A stretch of DNA of 64,000 bases, taken from positions 1 through 64,000 of the forward strand of contig JAKOVF010000317.1 of the NCBI GenBank assembly GCA_029782225.1, read 5' to 3'. This stretch comes from Chloroflexota bacterium. GTDB taxonomy: Bacteria; Chloroflexota; Anaerolineae; Anaerolineales; Villigracilaceae. Shown here piece after piece: positions 8,041-16,848 of this stretch. The notes under the pieces are model-generated. The model searched no databases, was not told where the DNA came from, and worked only from the letters and a program-made list of their open reading frames with translations. The translations under genes and the position numbers were made by a program. Positions within the stretch are counted from its first letter, which is position 1; each line of letters begins with the position of its first letter.

Positions 8041-8519
8041 ACAGGCCTCGATGTAACGACGATGTATACGTGAATTATCCATGAGTAGCCCGTGTGATCA
8101 AGGATTATACAGGCGTTACAGTTTACAATCTTGTTGGCCCATAAGCGCCCGCTTGACGATAAAACGTCGGGCTCATAAGCTGAGGCTCGCAAAACGGACC
8201 AGCCGTGGCCTTTAGTCCGCTGGCTCGGGCATCGAAAGCGATCTCGGACATGACGTCCCCGCGACCGTTTATGCGCAGGTTTGTACAACACCGGCTCGAT
8301 GATAGGAAGATAAGAAAGACCTCCTCCCCTGGCATTAAGTAGTACAATGAATTCAGATCACCCTATGGTGAAAGAGTTTTAAATTTTGTTTGACAACATT
8401 GGGGGAAGCAGCAATCACCTGTAAACAAAACCGCAAAAACTCCTGATCTGTTCAAAAACCTAGAAAGCGTACCCTCTGAGAGGGTGTGCTGACATGGTTA
8501 TTAAAGATGAGGAAAACTT
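8041..8519. other. 480-base intergenic region, no gene recognised
   Basis: Neither strand holds an ORF with a credible SD and family match. A TTGACA at 8390 and a TACAAT at 8342 could be promoter parts for the CsbD-like gene. GGCTCGGGCATCG and flanking sequence around 8130-8300 is GC-rich and could be a transcribed leader or small RNA, but I see no known motif. Confidence 0.4.
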
Positions 8520-8843
8520 ATGATGAACAAAGCAACATTCGAAGAGGAATGGGGGTTGATCCGCAGCCAGTCCACGGCGTGGTGGGGCCTGATGGCTGAA
8601 TTTGACCTGCTCAAAGTGGATAAGGCGGAGGTCAAATTTGACAAATTCGTCACCCTGCTCCAGGTGAAATATGGATACACGCGCCAGAAAGCCCGTGAAG
8701 AGCTCGACCGGCGCCTGGCCGAGTACAAGGCAAATAAGCCCCAAAATGAACCCACAGCACCTCAAGTCATTGAAACGGCAAGGAGTAAAACCAATGGACG
8801 CAGTACCCGAAAAAGCAAAACGCAGGCGAGCATCTTACAGTAA
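8520..8843 (+). CDS. CsbD-like stress protein
   Basis: A 107-residue protein. Residues 5-70 follow the CsbD pattern: an early W in EEEWGLIRSQS, a central W-W-G-L, a D-L-x-x-V-x segment, and a second half with KYGYTRQKAREELDRRL, like the CsbD region YG-x-x-x-x-x-A. CsbD proteins are small, abundant general-stress proteins of unknown mechanism. The C-terminal 35 residues are basic, Ser/Thr/Asn-rich and probably disordered. GAGG precedes the ATG at 8520; a second ATG follows at 8523. The 3' end overlaps another small gene in a different frame. Confidence 0.7.
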   Translation: MMNKATFEEEWGLIRSQSTAWWGLMAEFDLLKVDKAEVKFDKFVTLLQVKYGYTRQKAREELDRRLAEYKANKPQNEPTAPQVIETARSKTNGRSTRKSKTQASILQ

Positions 8844-8925
8844 ACGCAAACACATACGGCGGCTGAAGCAGGAAGCCCGCAAAGAGAATGTCTCGGAAGC
8901 TGAATTGAAAAAAAGATTGCGCTGA
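8794..8925 (+). CDS. 43-residue basic protein overlapping the CsbD-like gene
   Basis: Starting at an ATG with AAGGAG eight bases upstream, this frame encodes a very Lys/Arg-rich peptide (begins MDAVPEKAKRRRASYSKRKH, ends SEAELKKRLR). It overlaps the last 50 bases of the CsbD-like ORF in another frame and extends 82 bases past it, to just before a strong terminator. The SD, the position before the terminator and the helix-like ending speak for a real gene. The charge suggests nucleic acid binding. No family recognised. Confidence 0.5.
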   Translation: MDAVPEKAKRRRASYSKRKHIRRLKQEARKENVSEAELKKRLR

Positions 8926-8946
8926 GGTTGAGCCCGGCTTCAAATG

Positions 8947-8988
8947 AAAAACGGTCTCGGACGGAACGTCAACGAGACCGTTTTTGTT
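8947..8988 (+). terminator. Intrinsic terminator
   Basis: AAAACGGTCTCG and CGAGACCGTTTTT form a long stem with a 13-base loop and a T tract. It separates the CsbD-like pair from the convergent nitroreductase-like gene. Confidence 0.88.
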
Positions 8989-9018
8989 TGGAGAATCCAG
9001 CTTAAAGCGATATCGGCC

Positions 9019-9435
9019 TTACTTTACCGGTGTTAACACAATTACCGGGATTTTGCGCGTGGTCTTACGTCGGTATTCATCGAAAGCGGAATTCACGTCG
9101 ACCATCTTATTGTAAAGGCGTGTCCGCTCCGGTTCTTGAGCAACCTTCGCCTCGGCTTGAAACTTTTCCGTTCCAACTTCAACAATGACCCACGGGTGGG
9201 ACAGAAGGTTGTAATACCAATCCGGGTTGGTTGGCGCTCCACCTTTGGATGCGATCACTACCAGGCGGCCATCATCCTTCACATAGGCAGCCGGGTTAAT
9301 CCGCTCCTGTCCGCTTTTGGCTCCTTTGGTGTGCAGGAGAAGCAGCGTCTTGCCCTCGAACCGCCCGCCCACCTTGCCCTCGTTTGCCCTAAACTCTTCA
9401 ATGATTCTCTTGTTTCGCTCGTTAACTTCACTCAT
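9019..9435 (-). CDS. Deazaflavin (F420)-dependent nitroreductase family protein
   Basis: A 138-residue protein of the DUF385/deazaflavin-dependent nitroreductase (Ddn) family, split beta-barrel enzymes that use F420 (or sometimes FMN). Typical segments are LLLLHTKGAKSGQERINP, the NPDWYYNLLSHPWVIVEVG core and the terminal RKIPVIVLTPV. The start at 9435 has AAGGAG six bases upstream; an earlier in-frame start at 9453 does not. The substrate is unknown. The gene is monocistronic and converges on the CsbD-like pair across a terminator. Confidence 0.9.
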   Translation of the reverse strand: MSEVNERNKRIIEEFRANEGKVGGRFEGKTLLLLHTKGAKSGQERINPAAYVKDDGRLVVIASKGGAPTNPDWYYNLLSHPWVIVEVGTEKFQAEAKVAQEPERTRLYNKMVDVNSAFDEYRRKTTRKIPVIVLTPVK

Positions 9436-9628
9436 ATCGATCTCCTTATCCACATTTTCGATGCCATAAAATCAGCAACTCTTACCGATTCATGCGGTTA
9501 GAACGGTCTCCGGCCTGAGGTCAGCAGGACTGTTTTGGGGGCGGATTTTATGTTGCCGCTGACTGTTGATTTTGCATCTGATTTATGCTACCCTGAATGC
9601 GTTCGGAAATCATCACAAGGAGAGAGAC

Positions 9629-10642
9629 ATGGCAACTGTTCCCGGGATTGATGTCTCGTATTGGGATTCAGGGATTGACTGGCCGAAGGTCCGCGCGACG
9701 GGGCAGCGCTTTGTATTCATGAAGGCAACTGAGGGCGACTTCTATGCGGATCCCACTTTCGACGGCAACTGGGCCGGCGCCAAATCGGCAGGACTCTTGC
9801 GAGGGGCCTATCACTTCTTCCGCTGCAATGTGGACCCAAAGAAGCAGGCGGCGAAATTCATTGATTGTGTCAATTCAGTCAACGACAATGGCGAGCTGCC
9901 TCCCGTTCTGGACATCGAAACCAATGACGGGCAAACCAAGGAAAAGATCGTGGCCAATGCCAGGATCTGGCTGGATCTGGTCGAGGCTGAATACGGGAAA
10001 AAGCCCGTTATTTATTCAGGTCAATATTTCCTGCAGGATTATTTCTCTGTAGCCGGCGGCGGACCCCCAACGTGGGCCAAAGACTATCCGCTCTGGCTGG
10101 CGCAGTATCCCAATCAATATTCCCCCGGCATGACTCCGTATCTTCCCCAGGGCTGGTTTAAGTGGGCGATCTGGCAATACACGGACAAGGGTCAGGTCAA
10201 TGGCATTAATGCTGCTGTCGATATGAATGTCTTCAACGGAACGCTGGAGGAGCTATATAAATTCGCGGGCGCCAAGATGGCTATCCAGCTGCCCAAGAAC
10301 CATCAGGTGTCCAACGGCGATACGTTCGAGTCGATTGCCAACCAGTATGGGGTTACGGTCCGTGAGCTGGTGAGTGCAAATCCGCAGCTCTTGAAGAAAG
10401 GCGAAATGCTCACGATTCCGGTCGCTGTGGCGATTCCTCAGGAAACGGGATCAGGTTCAGGGTCCCAGAAGGGAAGCGGTTCTTCCGCCACCATGCCGCA
10501 AAAGACATACACCGTCAAATCCGGCGACACACTTTCATTGATTGCCATCAAGTTCGGGAAGACGGTCGCCGAGATCGCGTCGCTCAATAACCTTGCCAAC
10601 CCAAATCAAATCAAGTCCGGACAGGTCCTAAAGATACCGTAG
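9629..10642 (+). CDS. GH25 lysozyme with two LysM domains
   Basis: A 337-residue muramidase. Residues 1-215 are GH25, with D8 in GIDVSYW and the catalytic D95-I-E97 pair. Two LysM peptidoglycan-binding domains follow: one at about 222-270 ([18 protein letters not shown]) and one at about 293-337 ([18 protein letters not shown]), separated by a Gly/Ser linker. AGGAGAG precedes the ATG at 9629, and the GH25 fold begins at once, so the longer frame upstream is not used. No signal peptide is visible. The next gene encodes a close paralogue only 70 bases away and likely shares the transcript. Confidence 0.95.
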   Translation: MATVPGIDVSYWDSGIDWPKVRATGQRFVFMKATEGDFYADPTFDGNWAGAKSAGLLRGAYHFFRCNVDPKKQAAKFIDCVNSVNDNGELPPVLDIETNDGQTKEKIVANARIWLDLVEAEYGKKPVIYSGQYFLQDYFSVAGGGPPTWAKDYPLWLAQYPNQYSPGMTPYLPQGWFKWAIWQYTDKGQVNGINAAVDMNVFNGTLEELYKFAGAKMAIQLPKNHQVSNGDTFESIANQYGVTVRELVSANPQLLKKGEMLTIPVAVAIPQETGSGSGSQKGSGSSATMPQKTYTVKSGDTLSLIAIKFGKTVAEIASLNNLANPNQIKSGQVLKIP

Positions 10643-10712
10643 ATGCGGGAGTTTGTATCATCGTCCTTTCTTATTCGTACGCATAAATCAATCGTTTTAT
10701 AAGGAGCAAAAA

Positions 10713-11882
10713 ATGGATTACGTGCTTGGTGTTGACGTTCATTCCGTGAACAACCCCGGTGATCGCTCGACGGATCCAAATGCCATCGCGGCGAATTGGA
10801 AGGCCGTCTACGATACGGGCGTGAGGTTTGCCTTTATAAAAGCAACCGAGAACATTTATGAAGACCGGGTGTACAGTCCCGAAAGGAAAATGTACATCAA
10901 TGGGTTTGCAGAACGATGGCGGTATGCCAGGGAAGCAGGTCTGCTGCGCGGGCCGTACCATTTTCTGCATCCCGAGTTGAACAACATGGCCGATCAGGCA
11001 AACGCGTTCATCCAGGTGGTCGGTGCCGACAAAGGTGAATTGCCCCCCGTTTTGGATCTTGAGACAGACTCAAAGAACTGGCCGATCGGTAAAGTCTTAA
11101 TGTCACGCATTAAGGAATGGCTGGATCGCGTGGAAGCTGGGTTCGGTCGTAAGCCCATCATTTATACAAGGAACAATATTCTCCAGGTCCACGGAATTCT
11201 GAACGCGCCCTGGGGTATGGACTACCCTCTGTGGCTCGCGCAATATCCGTGGATGCCGGGCACGACGCAGGAGTACCATGATCCCCGCACCCCGCCGCAG
11301 TGGAGCGGGACATTTCCGACACAGCCGGCAGGGTATCAGCCCTGGAAGTTCTGGCAGTTCACCGCGCATGGCGTGGTCAATGGATTTGGCGGTGAAAACG
11401 TGGATGTTGATCTGTTCAAAGGCTCATACGCGGACCTGCTGGCCTGGGCAGGCCTCGCCAGTGCACCCAAGCCAGATGTGACAACTCCCGTGGAACCAAA
11501 TAAGCCAGGCGTGGTAATCCCGGCCACTCAGCCATACATTGTTCTCCCTGGAGACACCCTGGTATCTATTGCCGCGAAAGTCAATATTGCTCTGACTCAA
11601 CTTCTTGAATTGAACAATGATGTGCTGCTCAAGCCGAACATGCAGCTCAAGATCCCCGGTACCGCCGCTTCACAACCACAGCCAAACGGTGGGAGTGATG
11701 GTTCTGGAGGGGTCGCCACGATGCCAGCCACCTTTGACTACATAGTTAAATCAAACGATACCCTGGGTGGAATTGCGCTCCAATTCCGCACTACAGTGGA
11801 TGCGATCATGGCTCTCAATTCCCAGATCAAGAATCGGAACATCATTGTGGAAGGCTGGGTATTGAAGATTCCCAAGGCTTGA
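10713..11882 (+). CDS. GH25 lysozyme with two LysM domains, paralogue
   Basis: A 389-residue paralogue of the preceding gene. GH25 spans about 1-250 with D8 in GVDVHSV and the catalytic D115-L-E117 pair; it is longer than its neighbour through insertions around residues 10-65 and 180-210. LysM domains lie at about 272-316 (YIVLPGDTLVSIAAKVNI) and 343-387 (YIVKSNDTLGGIALQFRT). AAGGAG lies eight bases before the ATG at 10713. Tandem duplication followed by divergence is the simplest history. Targets could be the cell's own wall or that of competitors; no holin or immunity gene is beside it. Confidence 0.95.
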   Translation: MDYVLGVDVHSVNNPGDRSTDPNAIAANWKAVYDTGVRFAFIKATENIYEDRVYSPERKMYINGFAERWRYAREAGLLRGPYHFLHPELNNMADQANAFIQVVGADKGELPPVLDLETDSKNWPIGKVLMSRIKEWLDRVEAGFGRKPIIYTRNNILQVHGILNAPWGMDYPLWLAQYPWMPGTTQEYHDPRTPPQWSGTFPTQPAGYQPWKFWQFTAHGVVNGFGGENVDVDLFKGSYADLLAWAGLASAPKPDVTTPVEPNKPGVVIPATQPYIVLPGDTLVSIAAKVNIALTQLLELNNDVLLKPNMQLKIPGTAASQPQPNGGSDGSGGVATMPATFDYIVKSNDTLGGIALQFRTTVDAIMALNSQIKNRNIIVEGWVLKIPKA

Positions 11883-11901
11883 AAAAGGAATTGTCCACTT
11901 T

Positions 11902-11941
11902 AAATAGAAACTGGCGATCGCATGACCGCCAGTTTCTATTT
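11902..11941. terminator. Bidirectional terminator, lysozymes/asnS
   Basis: A perfect 15-bp stem (AAATAGAAACTGGCG and complement) with a ten-base loop and T-rich tails on both strands, between the convergent lysozyme pair and asnS. Confidence 0.92.
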
Positions 11942-11956
11942 AAAATCTTCTTTATC

Positions 11957-13300
11957 CTACGGATACACTCTTTTGATCGTCCTCGGGAACGGTATCGCCT
12001 CGCGGATGTGTTCGATGCCGCAGATCCAGGCCGTGACGCGTTCTACTCCCATGCCAAATCCTGAGTGGGGTACAGAGCCGTACTTGCGCAACTCCAGGTA
12101 CCACTTGAACGCTTCTTCGGGCAGACCCTGTTCATGAATGCGTTTCAGCAAAAGGTCATGGTCCGAAATACGTTCGGAGCCGCCGCAGATTTCCCCGTAG
12201 CCCTCCGGCGCCAGCAAATCCACGGACTTGCAGACTTCAGGCCGCCCCGGCCACGGTTCCATGTAAAATGCCTTGACCGCCGTGGGATAGCCATAGACAA
12301 AGACGGGCTTGTCGTAGCGTTGGGTGATCTCCGTCTCATGGGGCGCGCCGAAGTCCATACCCCATTCAAATTTGAGCAAATCCTTCTTTTCAGGATCGGT
12401 CTCTTTTTCGTGAAGCTCGATCAGCAGTTTCGCGGCATCATCGTACGAGATGCGCGGGAACGGCGCGGCGATATTCTCCAGCTTTGAGACGTCACGCCCC
12501 AGGGACTTTAGCTCCGCCTGGCAATCCCGCAGCACAGTCTGGACGATATGGCTGATGAGGCCTTCTTCGACTTCCATCAACCCGTCAAGATCGCAGAAGG
12601 CAATCTCGGGTTCCAGCATCCAGAACTCCGTCAGGTGGCGGCGTGTCTTCGATTTTTCCGCGCGGAAGGTCGGCCCAAAGCAGTAGACCTTGCCAAACGA
12701 GAAAATGTTGGCCTCGTTATAAAGCTGACCCGTCTGCGCGAGGTAGGCAAAGCCTTCATCGAAGTATGGTGTTTCGAAGAGAGTGGTCGTTCCTTCAGCA
12801 GCGGCAGGGGTCAGGATAGGTGTATCGAGGTTGAAGAAACCGTTGCTATCAAGGTATTCGCGCACTGCCGACATGACCTTCACGCGGATTTTCAGAATCG
12901 CCCACTGACTCGGCATCCGAATCCACAGGTGGCGATGATCGAGCGCAAAGTCCACGCCGTGATCCTTGAGCGACATTGGATAATCAATATCCGCGGCTTG
13001 AACAACCTTCAATTCTTTGATACCCACTTCATATCCACCAGGGATACCGGGCGCACGCTTGTCCTCGCGCACTGAGCCTGTGACGATCACGGATGACTCC
13101 TGCGGAATGCGCATGATCTGCTCGAAGAGCTCCGGCGCCAGGTCGCCTTTGAAAGCCACACACTGTGCGAAGCCTGTCCCATCACGGACGAGCAGGAAAC
13201 ACAGCTTGCCTTTATCAGTCCGGTTGTAAACCCAGCCCTGGAGGGCGATTTCCTCACCCACATGTTTGGATAATTCCGAAACGCGAACAACTTCTGCCAT
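11957..13300 (-). CDS. asnS: Asparaginyl-tRNA synthetase
   Basis: A 447-residue class IIb synthetase that charges tRNA-Asn. The N-terminal OB-fold (about 1-110) begins [20 protein letters not shown]. The catalytic core has motif 2 as [20 protein letters not shown], with the T-R-R-H-L-x-E-F string that marks AsnRS rather than AspRS, and motif 3 as [19 protein letters not shown] lies just before the ATG at 13300; the longer frame upstream reads through a palindromic repeat and is not used. It lies 155 bases downstream of aspS on the same strand, with no obvious promoter or terminator between except a repeat, so the two are probably co-transcribed from the attenuator-controlled promoter at 15.55 kb. 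Confidence 0.96.
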   Translation of the reverse strand: MAEVVRVSELSKHVGEEIALQGWVYNRTDKGKLCFLLVRDGTGFAQCVAFKGDLAPELFEQIMRIPQESSVIVTGSVREDKRAPGIPGGYEVGIKELKVVQAADIDYPMSLKDHGVDFALDHRHLWIRMPSQWAILKIRVKVMSAVREYLDSNGFFNLDTPILTPAAAEGTTTLFETPYFDEGFAYLAQTGQLYNEANIFSFGKVYCFGPTFRAEKSKTRRHLTEFWMLEPEIAFCDLDGLMEVEEGLISHIVQTVLRDCQAELKSLGRDVSKLENIAAPFPRISYDDAAKLLIELHEKETDPEKKDLLKFEWGMDFGAPHETEITQRYDKPVFVYGYPTAVKAFYMEPWPGRPEVCKSVDLLAPEGYGEICGGSERISDHDLLLKRIHEQGLPEEAFKWYLELRKYGSVPHSGFGMGVERVTAWICGIEHIREAIPFPRTIKRVYP

Positions 13301-13322
13301 GGTTTTCTCCTCAGGAGCAGCC

Positions 13323-13450
13323 GGTGGTCGAGTAGCCCAAAATGTACTTGACGGGGCGTACCGAGACCACCAGGTTTCAAGCAATCTCTTATTTACATTT
13401 AACTGTTGGTCTCGATACGCCTTCGGCTGTGCCTCAGGCTACTCGACCAA
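13323..13450. repeat. Palindromic repeat, GGTCGAGTAGCC type, copy 1
   Basis: Outer arms GGTCGAGTAGCC and GGCTACTCGACC enclose inner arms GCGTACCGAGACCACC and TTGGTCTCGATACGCC around an AT-rich centre. It sits between aspS and asnS. A related copy lies at 17770-17878. Confidence 0.8.
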
Positions 13451-13455
13451 CGTGT

Positions 13456-15225
13456 CTACTTGTCTACTATTCTAATATGCAACTCTTTCAACTGCTTCGG
13501 TTCCACTTCCGAAGGCGCATCGGCCATTACATCACGGCCGGCCTGGTTCTTCGGGAAGGCAATTACTTCGCGAATGTTCGGCTCGTCGGCCAGCAGCATC
13601 ACGAGGCGGTCAATGCCGGGAGCCATGCCACCGTGCGGCGGCGCGCCATACTCGAACGCTTCGAGCATGTGGCCAAACTTTGCCTGAATATCTTCGTCCT
13701 TCAAGCCAAGCATTTGGAACATCTTCATCTGAATGTCGCGCCGATGGATACGGATCGAACCCGACGCCATTTCATAGCCGTTACAAACCATATCATACGC
13801 GTCTGACAGAACCTCGCCGGGGTTGGTTTCGAACTTAGGCAGGTCTTCCATCTTCGGCATCGTGAACGGATGATGTTCGGCGTCCCATTTTTGCTCTTCC
13901 TCATTCCACGAAAAGAAAGGGAAGTCCACGATCCATGCGAAGGCCATCACATCTTTGTCAGCCAGGCCAAGTTTATCGCGGAAGATGACGCGCAAACCGC
14001 CAAGAACTTTATTGACCACCGCGCGTTCGTCGGCGGCAATCAGGATAAGGTCGCCGTCCTGCGCGCCGGTCAATTTTTTGACTTCCTCCACCTCTTCCGC
14101 TTTGACGAATTTCGCGGCGGTGCCTTTCAGGCCTTCGGCTGCCACCGCTAAAGTAGCCAACCCTTTCGCCCCGAATCCTTTCGCGGACTCGGTCAACTCA
14201 TCCACTTCGCGGCGGGTCATGGAGGCACTGCCAGGGGCGACAATGCACTTTATTAAGCCACCAGCTTTCAGGGCAGATTGAAATACGCGGAATTCGCTCG
14301 CCTTGAAAACCTCGGTCAAGTCGTAGAGCTCCATCCCAAAGCGCAGGTCAGGTTTATCCGTTCCAAATCTTTCCATCGCTTCCTTATAAGAAAGCTTCGG
14401 CCAGGGTTTGAACATCAACTTCTTGCGCGGCGCGACCGCGGGAATCATCTCCGTATACAAGCCTTCGACCATTGCCAGGACATCGTCGCGGTGAACGAAG
14501 GACATTTCAAGATCGAGCTGCGTGAACTCAGGCTGGCGGTCGCCGCGCAGGTCTTCGTCGCGGAAGCAGCGCGCGATCTGGAAGTAGCGGTCCATGCCTG
14601 CAACCATCAACAACTGTTTGAGCTGCTGCGGGGACTGGGGCAGGGCATAGAAGTAACCGGGATATAGGCGTGACGGAACGAGATAGTCGCGTGCGCCTTC
14701 TGGTGTAGCTTTGAACAGGATGGGCGTTTCGATTTCTATGAAATCCTGCTGGTCCATGTAGTCGCGCATGAACTTGATCACGCGGTGGCGCAGGATCATG
14801 TTCCGCGTCATCTTCTCGCGGCGCAGGTCGAGATAACGATATTTCAGGCGCGTATTTTCATCGGGCAGGTCACTGTCGTCGCTGACCATCATCGGAAGCG
14901 TCTTTGCGGGATTGAGGATCTTTACTTCCTGTGCGACGACTTCCACTTCGCCGGTTGCCATCTTCGGGTTTTCCATTCCTTCTGGCCGCCTGCGGGCGAG
15001 CCCTGCAATCTGCAACACCCACTCGAAGCGGACGCTCGCCAACTGATCGAGGGTCTCTTTCGGCAGATCGGGATTGAAAACAACTTGAATAAGTCCGTAG
15101 CGGTCGCGTAGATCCACAAAAATGACCCCGCCATGGTCGCGGCGGCGATGAACCCAGCCCGCAATGGTGACAGTCTGCCCCACGTGACTGGCGCGTAATT
15201 CGCCACAAGTATGAGTTTTGTACAT
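13456..15225 (-). CDS. aspS: Aspartyl-tRNA synthetase
   Basis: A 589-residue bacterial-type AspRS with the usual length. It begins MYKTHTCGELRASHVGQTV and has the anticodon-binding OB-fold (TIAGWVHRRRDHGGVIFVDL), motif 2 as FRDEDLRGDRQPEFTQLDLE, the GAD insertion domain in the middle third, and motif 3 as GMAPGIDRLVMLLADEPNIR. GGAGG lies four bases before the ATG at 15225; an open frame extends 500 bases further upstream but covers the attenuator and has no family match. It is followed by asnS. Expression is predicted to respond to charged tRNA-Asn and tRNA-Asp through the leader at 15381-15538. Confidence 0.97.
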   Translation of the reverse strand: MYKTHTCGELRASHVGQTVTIAGWVHRRRDHGGVIFVDLRDRYGLIQVVFNPDLPKETLDQLASVRFEWVLQIAGLARRRPEGMENPKMATGEVEVVAQEVKILNPAKTLPMMVSDDSDLPDENTRLKYRYLDLRREKMTRNMILRHRVIKFMRDYMDQQDFIEIETPILFKATPEGARDYLVPSRLYPGYFYALPQSPQQLKQLLMVAGMDRYFQIARCFRDEDLRGDRQPEFTQLDLEMSFVHRDDVLAMVEGLYTEMIPAVAPRKKLMFKPWPKLSYKEAMERFGTDKPDLRFGMELYDLTEVFKASEFRVFQSALKAGGLIKCIVAPGSASMTRREVDELTESAKGFGAKGLATLAVAAEGLKGTAAKFVKAEEVEEVKKLTGAQDGDLILIAADERAVVNKVLGGLRVIFRDKLGLADKDVMAFAWIVDFPFFSWNEEEQKWDAEHHPFTMPKMEDLPKFETNPGEVLSDAYDMVCNGYEMASGSIRIHRRDIQMKMFQMLGLKDEDIQAKFGHMLEAFEYGAPPHGGMAPGIDRLVMLLADEPNIREVIAFPKNQAGRDVMADAPSEVEPKQLKELHIRIVDK

Positions 15226-15380
15226 AACGCCTCCGAAATTCTCTAAACACGAAGGGCACAACACTTCCACCTGCATGCAAGTGCAGGCGAGACCACTAAG
15301 GTTTGGAGAGAAGCACGACGAGAGGACTTCTTTTAGATTTTCCTTCGTGCGCTTCGTGTCCTTTGTGTTTAGTTCCTGAC

Positions 15381-15434
15381 AAAATAAATCGCCCTTCGCG
15401 TCCTTCGACTTGCTCAGGACCGTTGGGCGATTTG
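15381..15434 (-). terminator. Attenuator terminator of aspS-asnS (stem 3:4)
   Basis: On the minus strand AAATCGCCC (15433-15425) pairs with GGGCGATTT (15394-15386), with an inner GTCCT/AGGAC stem, followed by TTTATTTT. It lies between the leader ORF and aspS. Its 5' arm TCGCCCAACG (15430-15421) can instead pair over ten bases with CGTTGGGCGA at 15479-15470. Confidence 0.8.
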
Positions 15435-15454
15435 TTTTGACCTTCGTTACTTCA

Positions 15455-15538
15455 TCAACCAGCAAAGCTTCGCCCAACGACCCTGGGGTCATCATTATTG
15501 TTATTATTATCGTTGGCGAAGAGCGGTTGGCTTTCCAT
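15455..15538 (-). CDS. Asn/Asp-rich leader peptide of aspS-asnS
   Basis: A 27-codon ORF running from an ATG at 15538 to a TGA ending at 15455. Residues 9-17 are NDNNNNNDD, nine consecutive Asn or Asp codons (AAC GAT AAT AAT AAC AAT AAT GAT GAC), immediately upstream of the genes for aspartyl- and asparaginyl-tRNA synthetases. A TATAAT ends 11 bases before the ATG, so the mRNA would start only about five bases ahead and there is no SD. A ribosome stalled on these codons would cover arm 1 (15521-15510) and free arm 2 (15480-15468). The role is regulatory; the peptide itself need not be functional. Confidence 0.82.
   Translation of the reverse strand: MESQPLFANDNNNNNDDPRVVGRSFAG
15468..15521 (-). 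promoter_or_regulatory. Attenuator stem 1:2 overlapping the leader ORF
   Basis: CTTCGCCAACGA (arm 1, 15521-15510) pairs with TCGTTGGGCGAAG (arm 2, 15480-15468) over 12 bp with one bulged G. Arm 2 can alternatively form the 2:3 antiterminator with 15430-15421. Arm 1 includes the codons just before the Asn/Asp run. Confidence 0.75.
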
Positions 15539-15549
15539 AGGTTGGCGGC

Positions 15550-15555
15550 ATTATA
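15550..15555 (-). promoter_or_regulatory. -10 element of the aspS-asnS leader transcript
   Basis: A consensus TATAAT on the minus strand. The hexamer 17 bases upstream (GATACA, 15578-15573) matches the -35 consensus at only three positions and overlaps the stop of the neighbouring small membrane protein gene. Confidence 0.6.
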
Positions 15556-15577
15556 GCACAGGAGATTTATTTTGTAT

Positions 15578-15862
15578 CTATTTTCGTCTTGCCCACCACC
15601 AGCCAAACCCGGCTGCGAGGGCAAATGCAAGGCCAATATCCAGGGCAAGAACGCTGGTGGAAAATTCATACCGGTAGGCAAATCCACCCTTTTCATAGAA
15701 TTGGAAGGGAAACCCTCCGCGGACAATATCGTCCGCGCGGGCAGAGACGCCAAAGACGGCAGGCAGGCCGCACTCTGACATCAGATGGGCTGTGAGCAGA
15801 TTGATCCCAACGCAGAGGAGGAAGGCTGCGAGAAATCCGATCACGAATTTTTTTGTGTTCAT
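15578..15862 (-). CDS. Small membrane protein
   Basis: A 94-residue protein with two predicted membrane segments: one at about 7-27 (FVIGFLAAFLLCVGINLL) and one at about 70-90 (LALDIGLAFALAAGFGWWW), ending in WARRK. The part between them is probably outside the membrane. No family recognised. It starts 11 bases after the aldo/keto reductase stop and is likely translated from the same mRNA. Its 3' end overlaps the weak -35 position of the aspS leader promoter. Confidence 0.65.
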   Translation of the reverse strand: MNTKKFVIGFLAAFLLCVGINLLTAHLMSECGLPAVFGVSARADDIVRGGFPFQFYEKGGFAYRYEFSTSVLALDIGLAFALAAGFGWWWARRK

Positions 15863-15873
15863 AACTACATCGG

Positions 15874-16806
15874 CTACTTCTGAATCCGATCTGCCATCTC
15901 ATCGAGTTTTCCCACTTCCTCCTCGGTCAACTTCCAGCCTGCACCACCTGCATTATCGAGAGCCTGTGCCGCATTCTTTGCACCGGGAATGGGAAGTGTA
16001 CCTTTGCAGATCAACCAGTTCAAGGCCACCTGTCCATTGGTCTTACCACCATGATCCTGACCGATCTCTGTCATCAGTTTGATAAGGGGGGAAATTTTTG
16101 GAAGCACGCTGGCGTACGTGCCGCCGCGTACACCCCGCGGAGGATTCTGAGGCGAGTACTTTCCCGTGAGCACCCCCTTTTCAAGAGGAGAGTACGCGAT
16201 CAGGCGGATGCCCAGCTCCTTGCACCGCGCGAGCAGACCATTTTTCTCCACTGTACGGTTCAAGAGACTGTAGTGTACCTGATTGGATGCCAGCGGAATC
16301 CCATGCTGTGCCAGCCTGGAGTAGGCACGCAACATCTGGGTCTGCGAAAAGTTTGAGATACCTACCGTGCGTGTTAGCCCCTGTTTCACACATTCCAACA
16401 TTCCTTCCATCATGGTTTCCGGGCTGAGGAGCGGACTCGACCAATGGATCTGGTACAGGTCCACGCTTTCGACGCCGATGCGCTCGAGGCTTGCTTTCAG
16501 GGCACGCGGAATAAAGCCTTTATTGAAGCGCCAGGGCCATGGAAAGAACTTTGTCGCAATCAGAACAGGTTGTTCGGTTTCTTTCAGAAATTTTCCAAGG
16601 AGTCTTTCGGAGCGGCCAGAGCCATAAACCTCTGCTGTATCAATGAAGCGCAGCCCCTGACTGAGGGAAACGTCGAACGCTTCGCGGATATCTTTATCCG
16701 TGTGGGTTTCACCATAACTCCACATGACCCTGTCTCCCCACTGCCAGGCACCGAGGCCCATTTCGATGGCGTGCAAGAACCTCGTTTCACTGCTGATTTC
16801 GGTCAT
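15874..16806 (-). CDS. Aldo/keto reductase
   Basis: A 310-residue NADPH-dependent oxidoreductase of the AKR superfamily with a TIM-barrel fold. The catalytic tetrad is intact: D56 and Y61 in FIDTAEVYG, K86 in ATKFFPW, H121 in QIHWS. The GISNFS motif and the cofactor-binding IPGAKNAAQA near the C-terminus are also present. GGAGG lies five bases before the ATG at 16806. The physiological substrate cannot be read from the sequence. It is divergent from rnc and appears to form a two-gene unit with the small membrane protein downstream. Confidence 0.95.
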   Translation of the reverse strand: MTEISSETRFLHAIEMGLGAWQWGDRVMWSYGETHTDKDIREAFDVSLSQGLRFIDTAEVYGSGRSERLLGKFLKETEQPVLIATKFFPWPWRFNKGFIPRALKASLERIGVESVDLYQIHWSSPLLSPETMMEGMLECVKQGLTRTVGISNFSQTQMLRAYSRLAQHGIPLASNQVHYSLLNRTVEKNGLLARCKELGIRLIAYSPLEKGVLTGKYSPQNPPRGVRGGTYASVLPKISPLIKLMTEIGQDHGGKTNGQVALNWLICKGTLPIPGAKNAAQALDNAGGAGWKLTEEEVGKLDEMADRIQK

Positions 16807-16848
16807 GAGACCCTCCAGGTTCAGGATGCCTGATTCTATCTTAAAAAT

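Noticed and set aside
15226-15560. T-box riboswitch upstream of aspS
   Set aside because: I looked for the conserved T-box core (AGGGTGGNACCGCG) on the minus strand and found none; the leader ORF and overlapping stems explain the region better.
15226-15753. N-terminal extension of AspRS (open frame to 15753)
   Set aside because: The extension translates the attenuator in a different frame from the leader peptide and includes the terminator; a GGAGG-preceded ATG at 15225 gives the family-typical protein.
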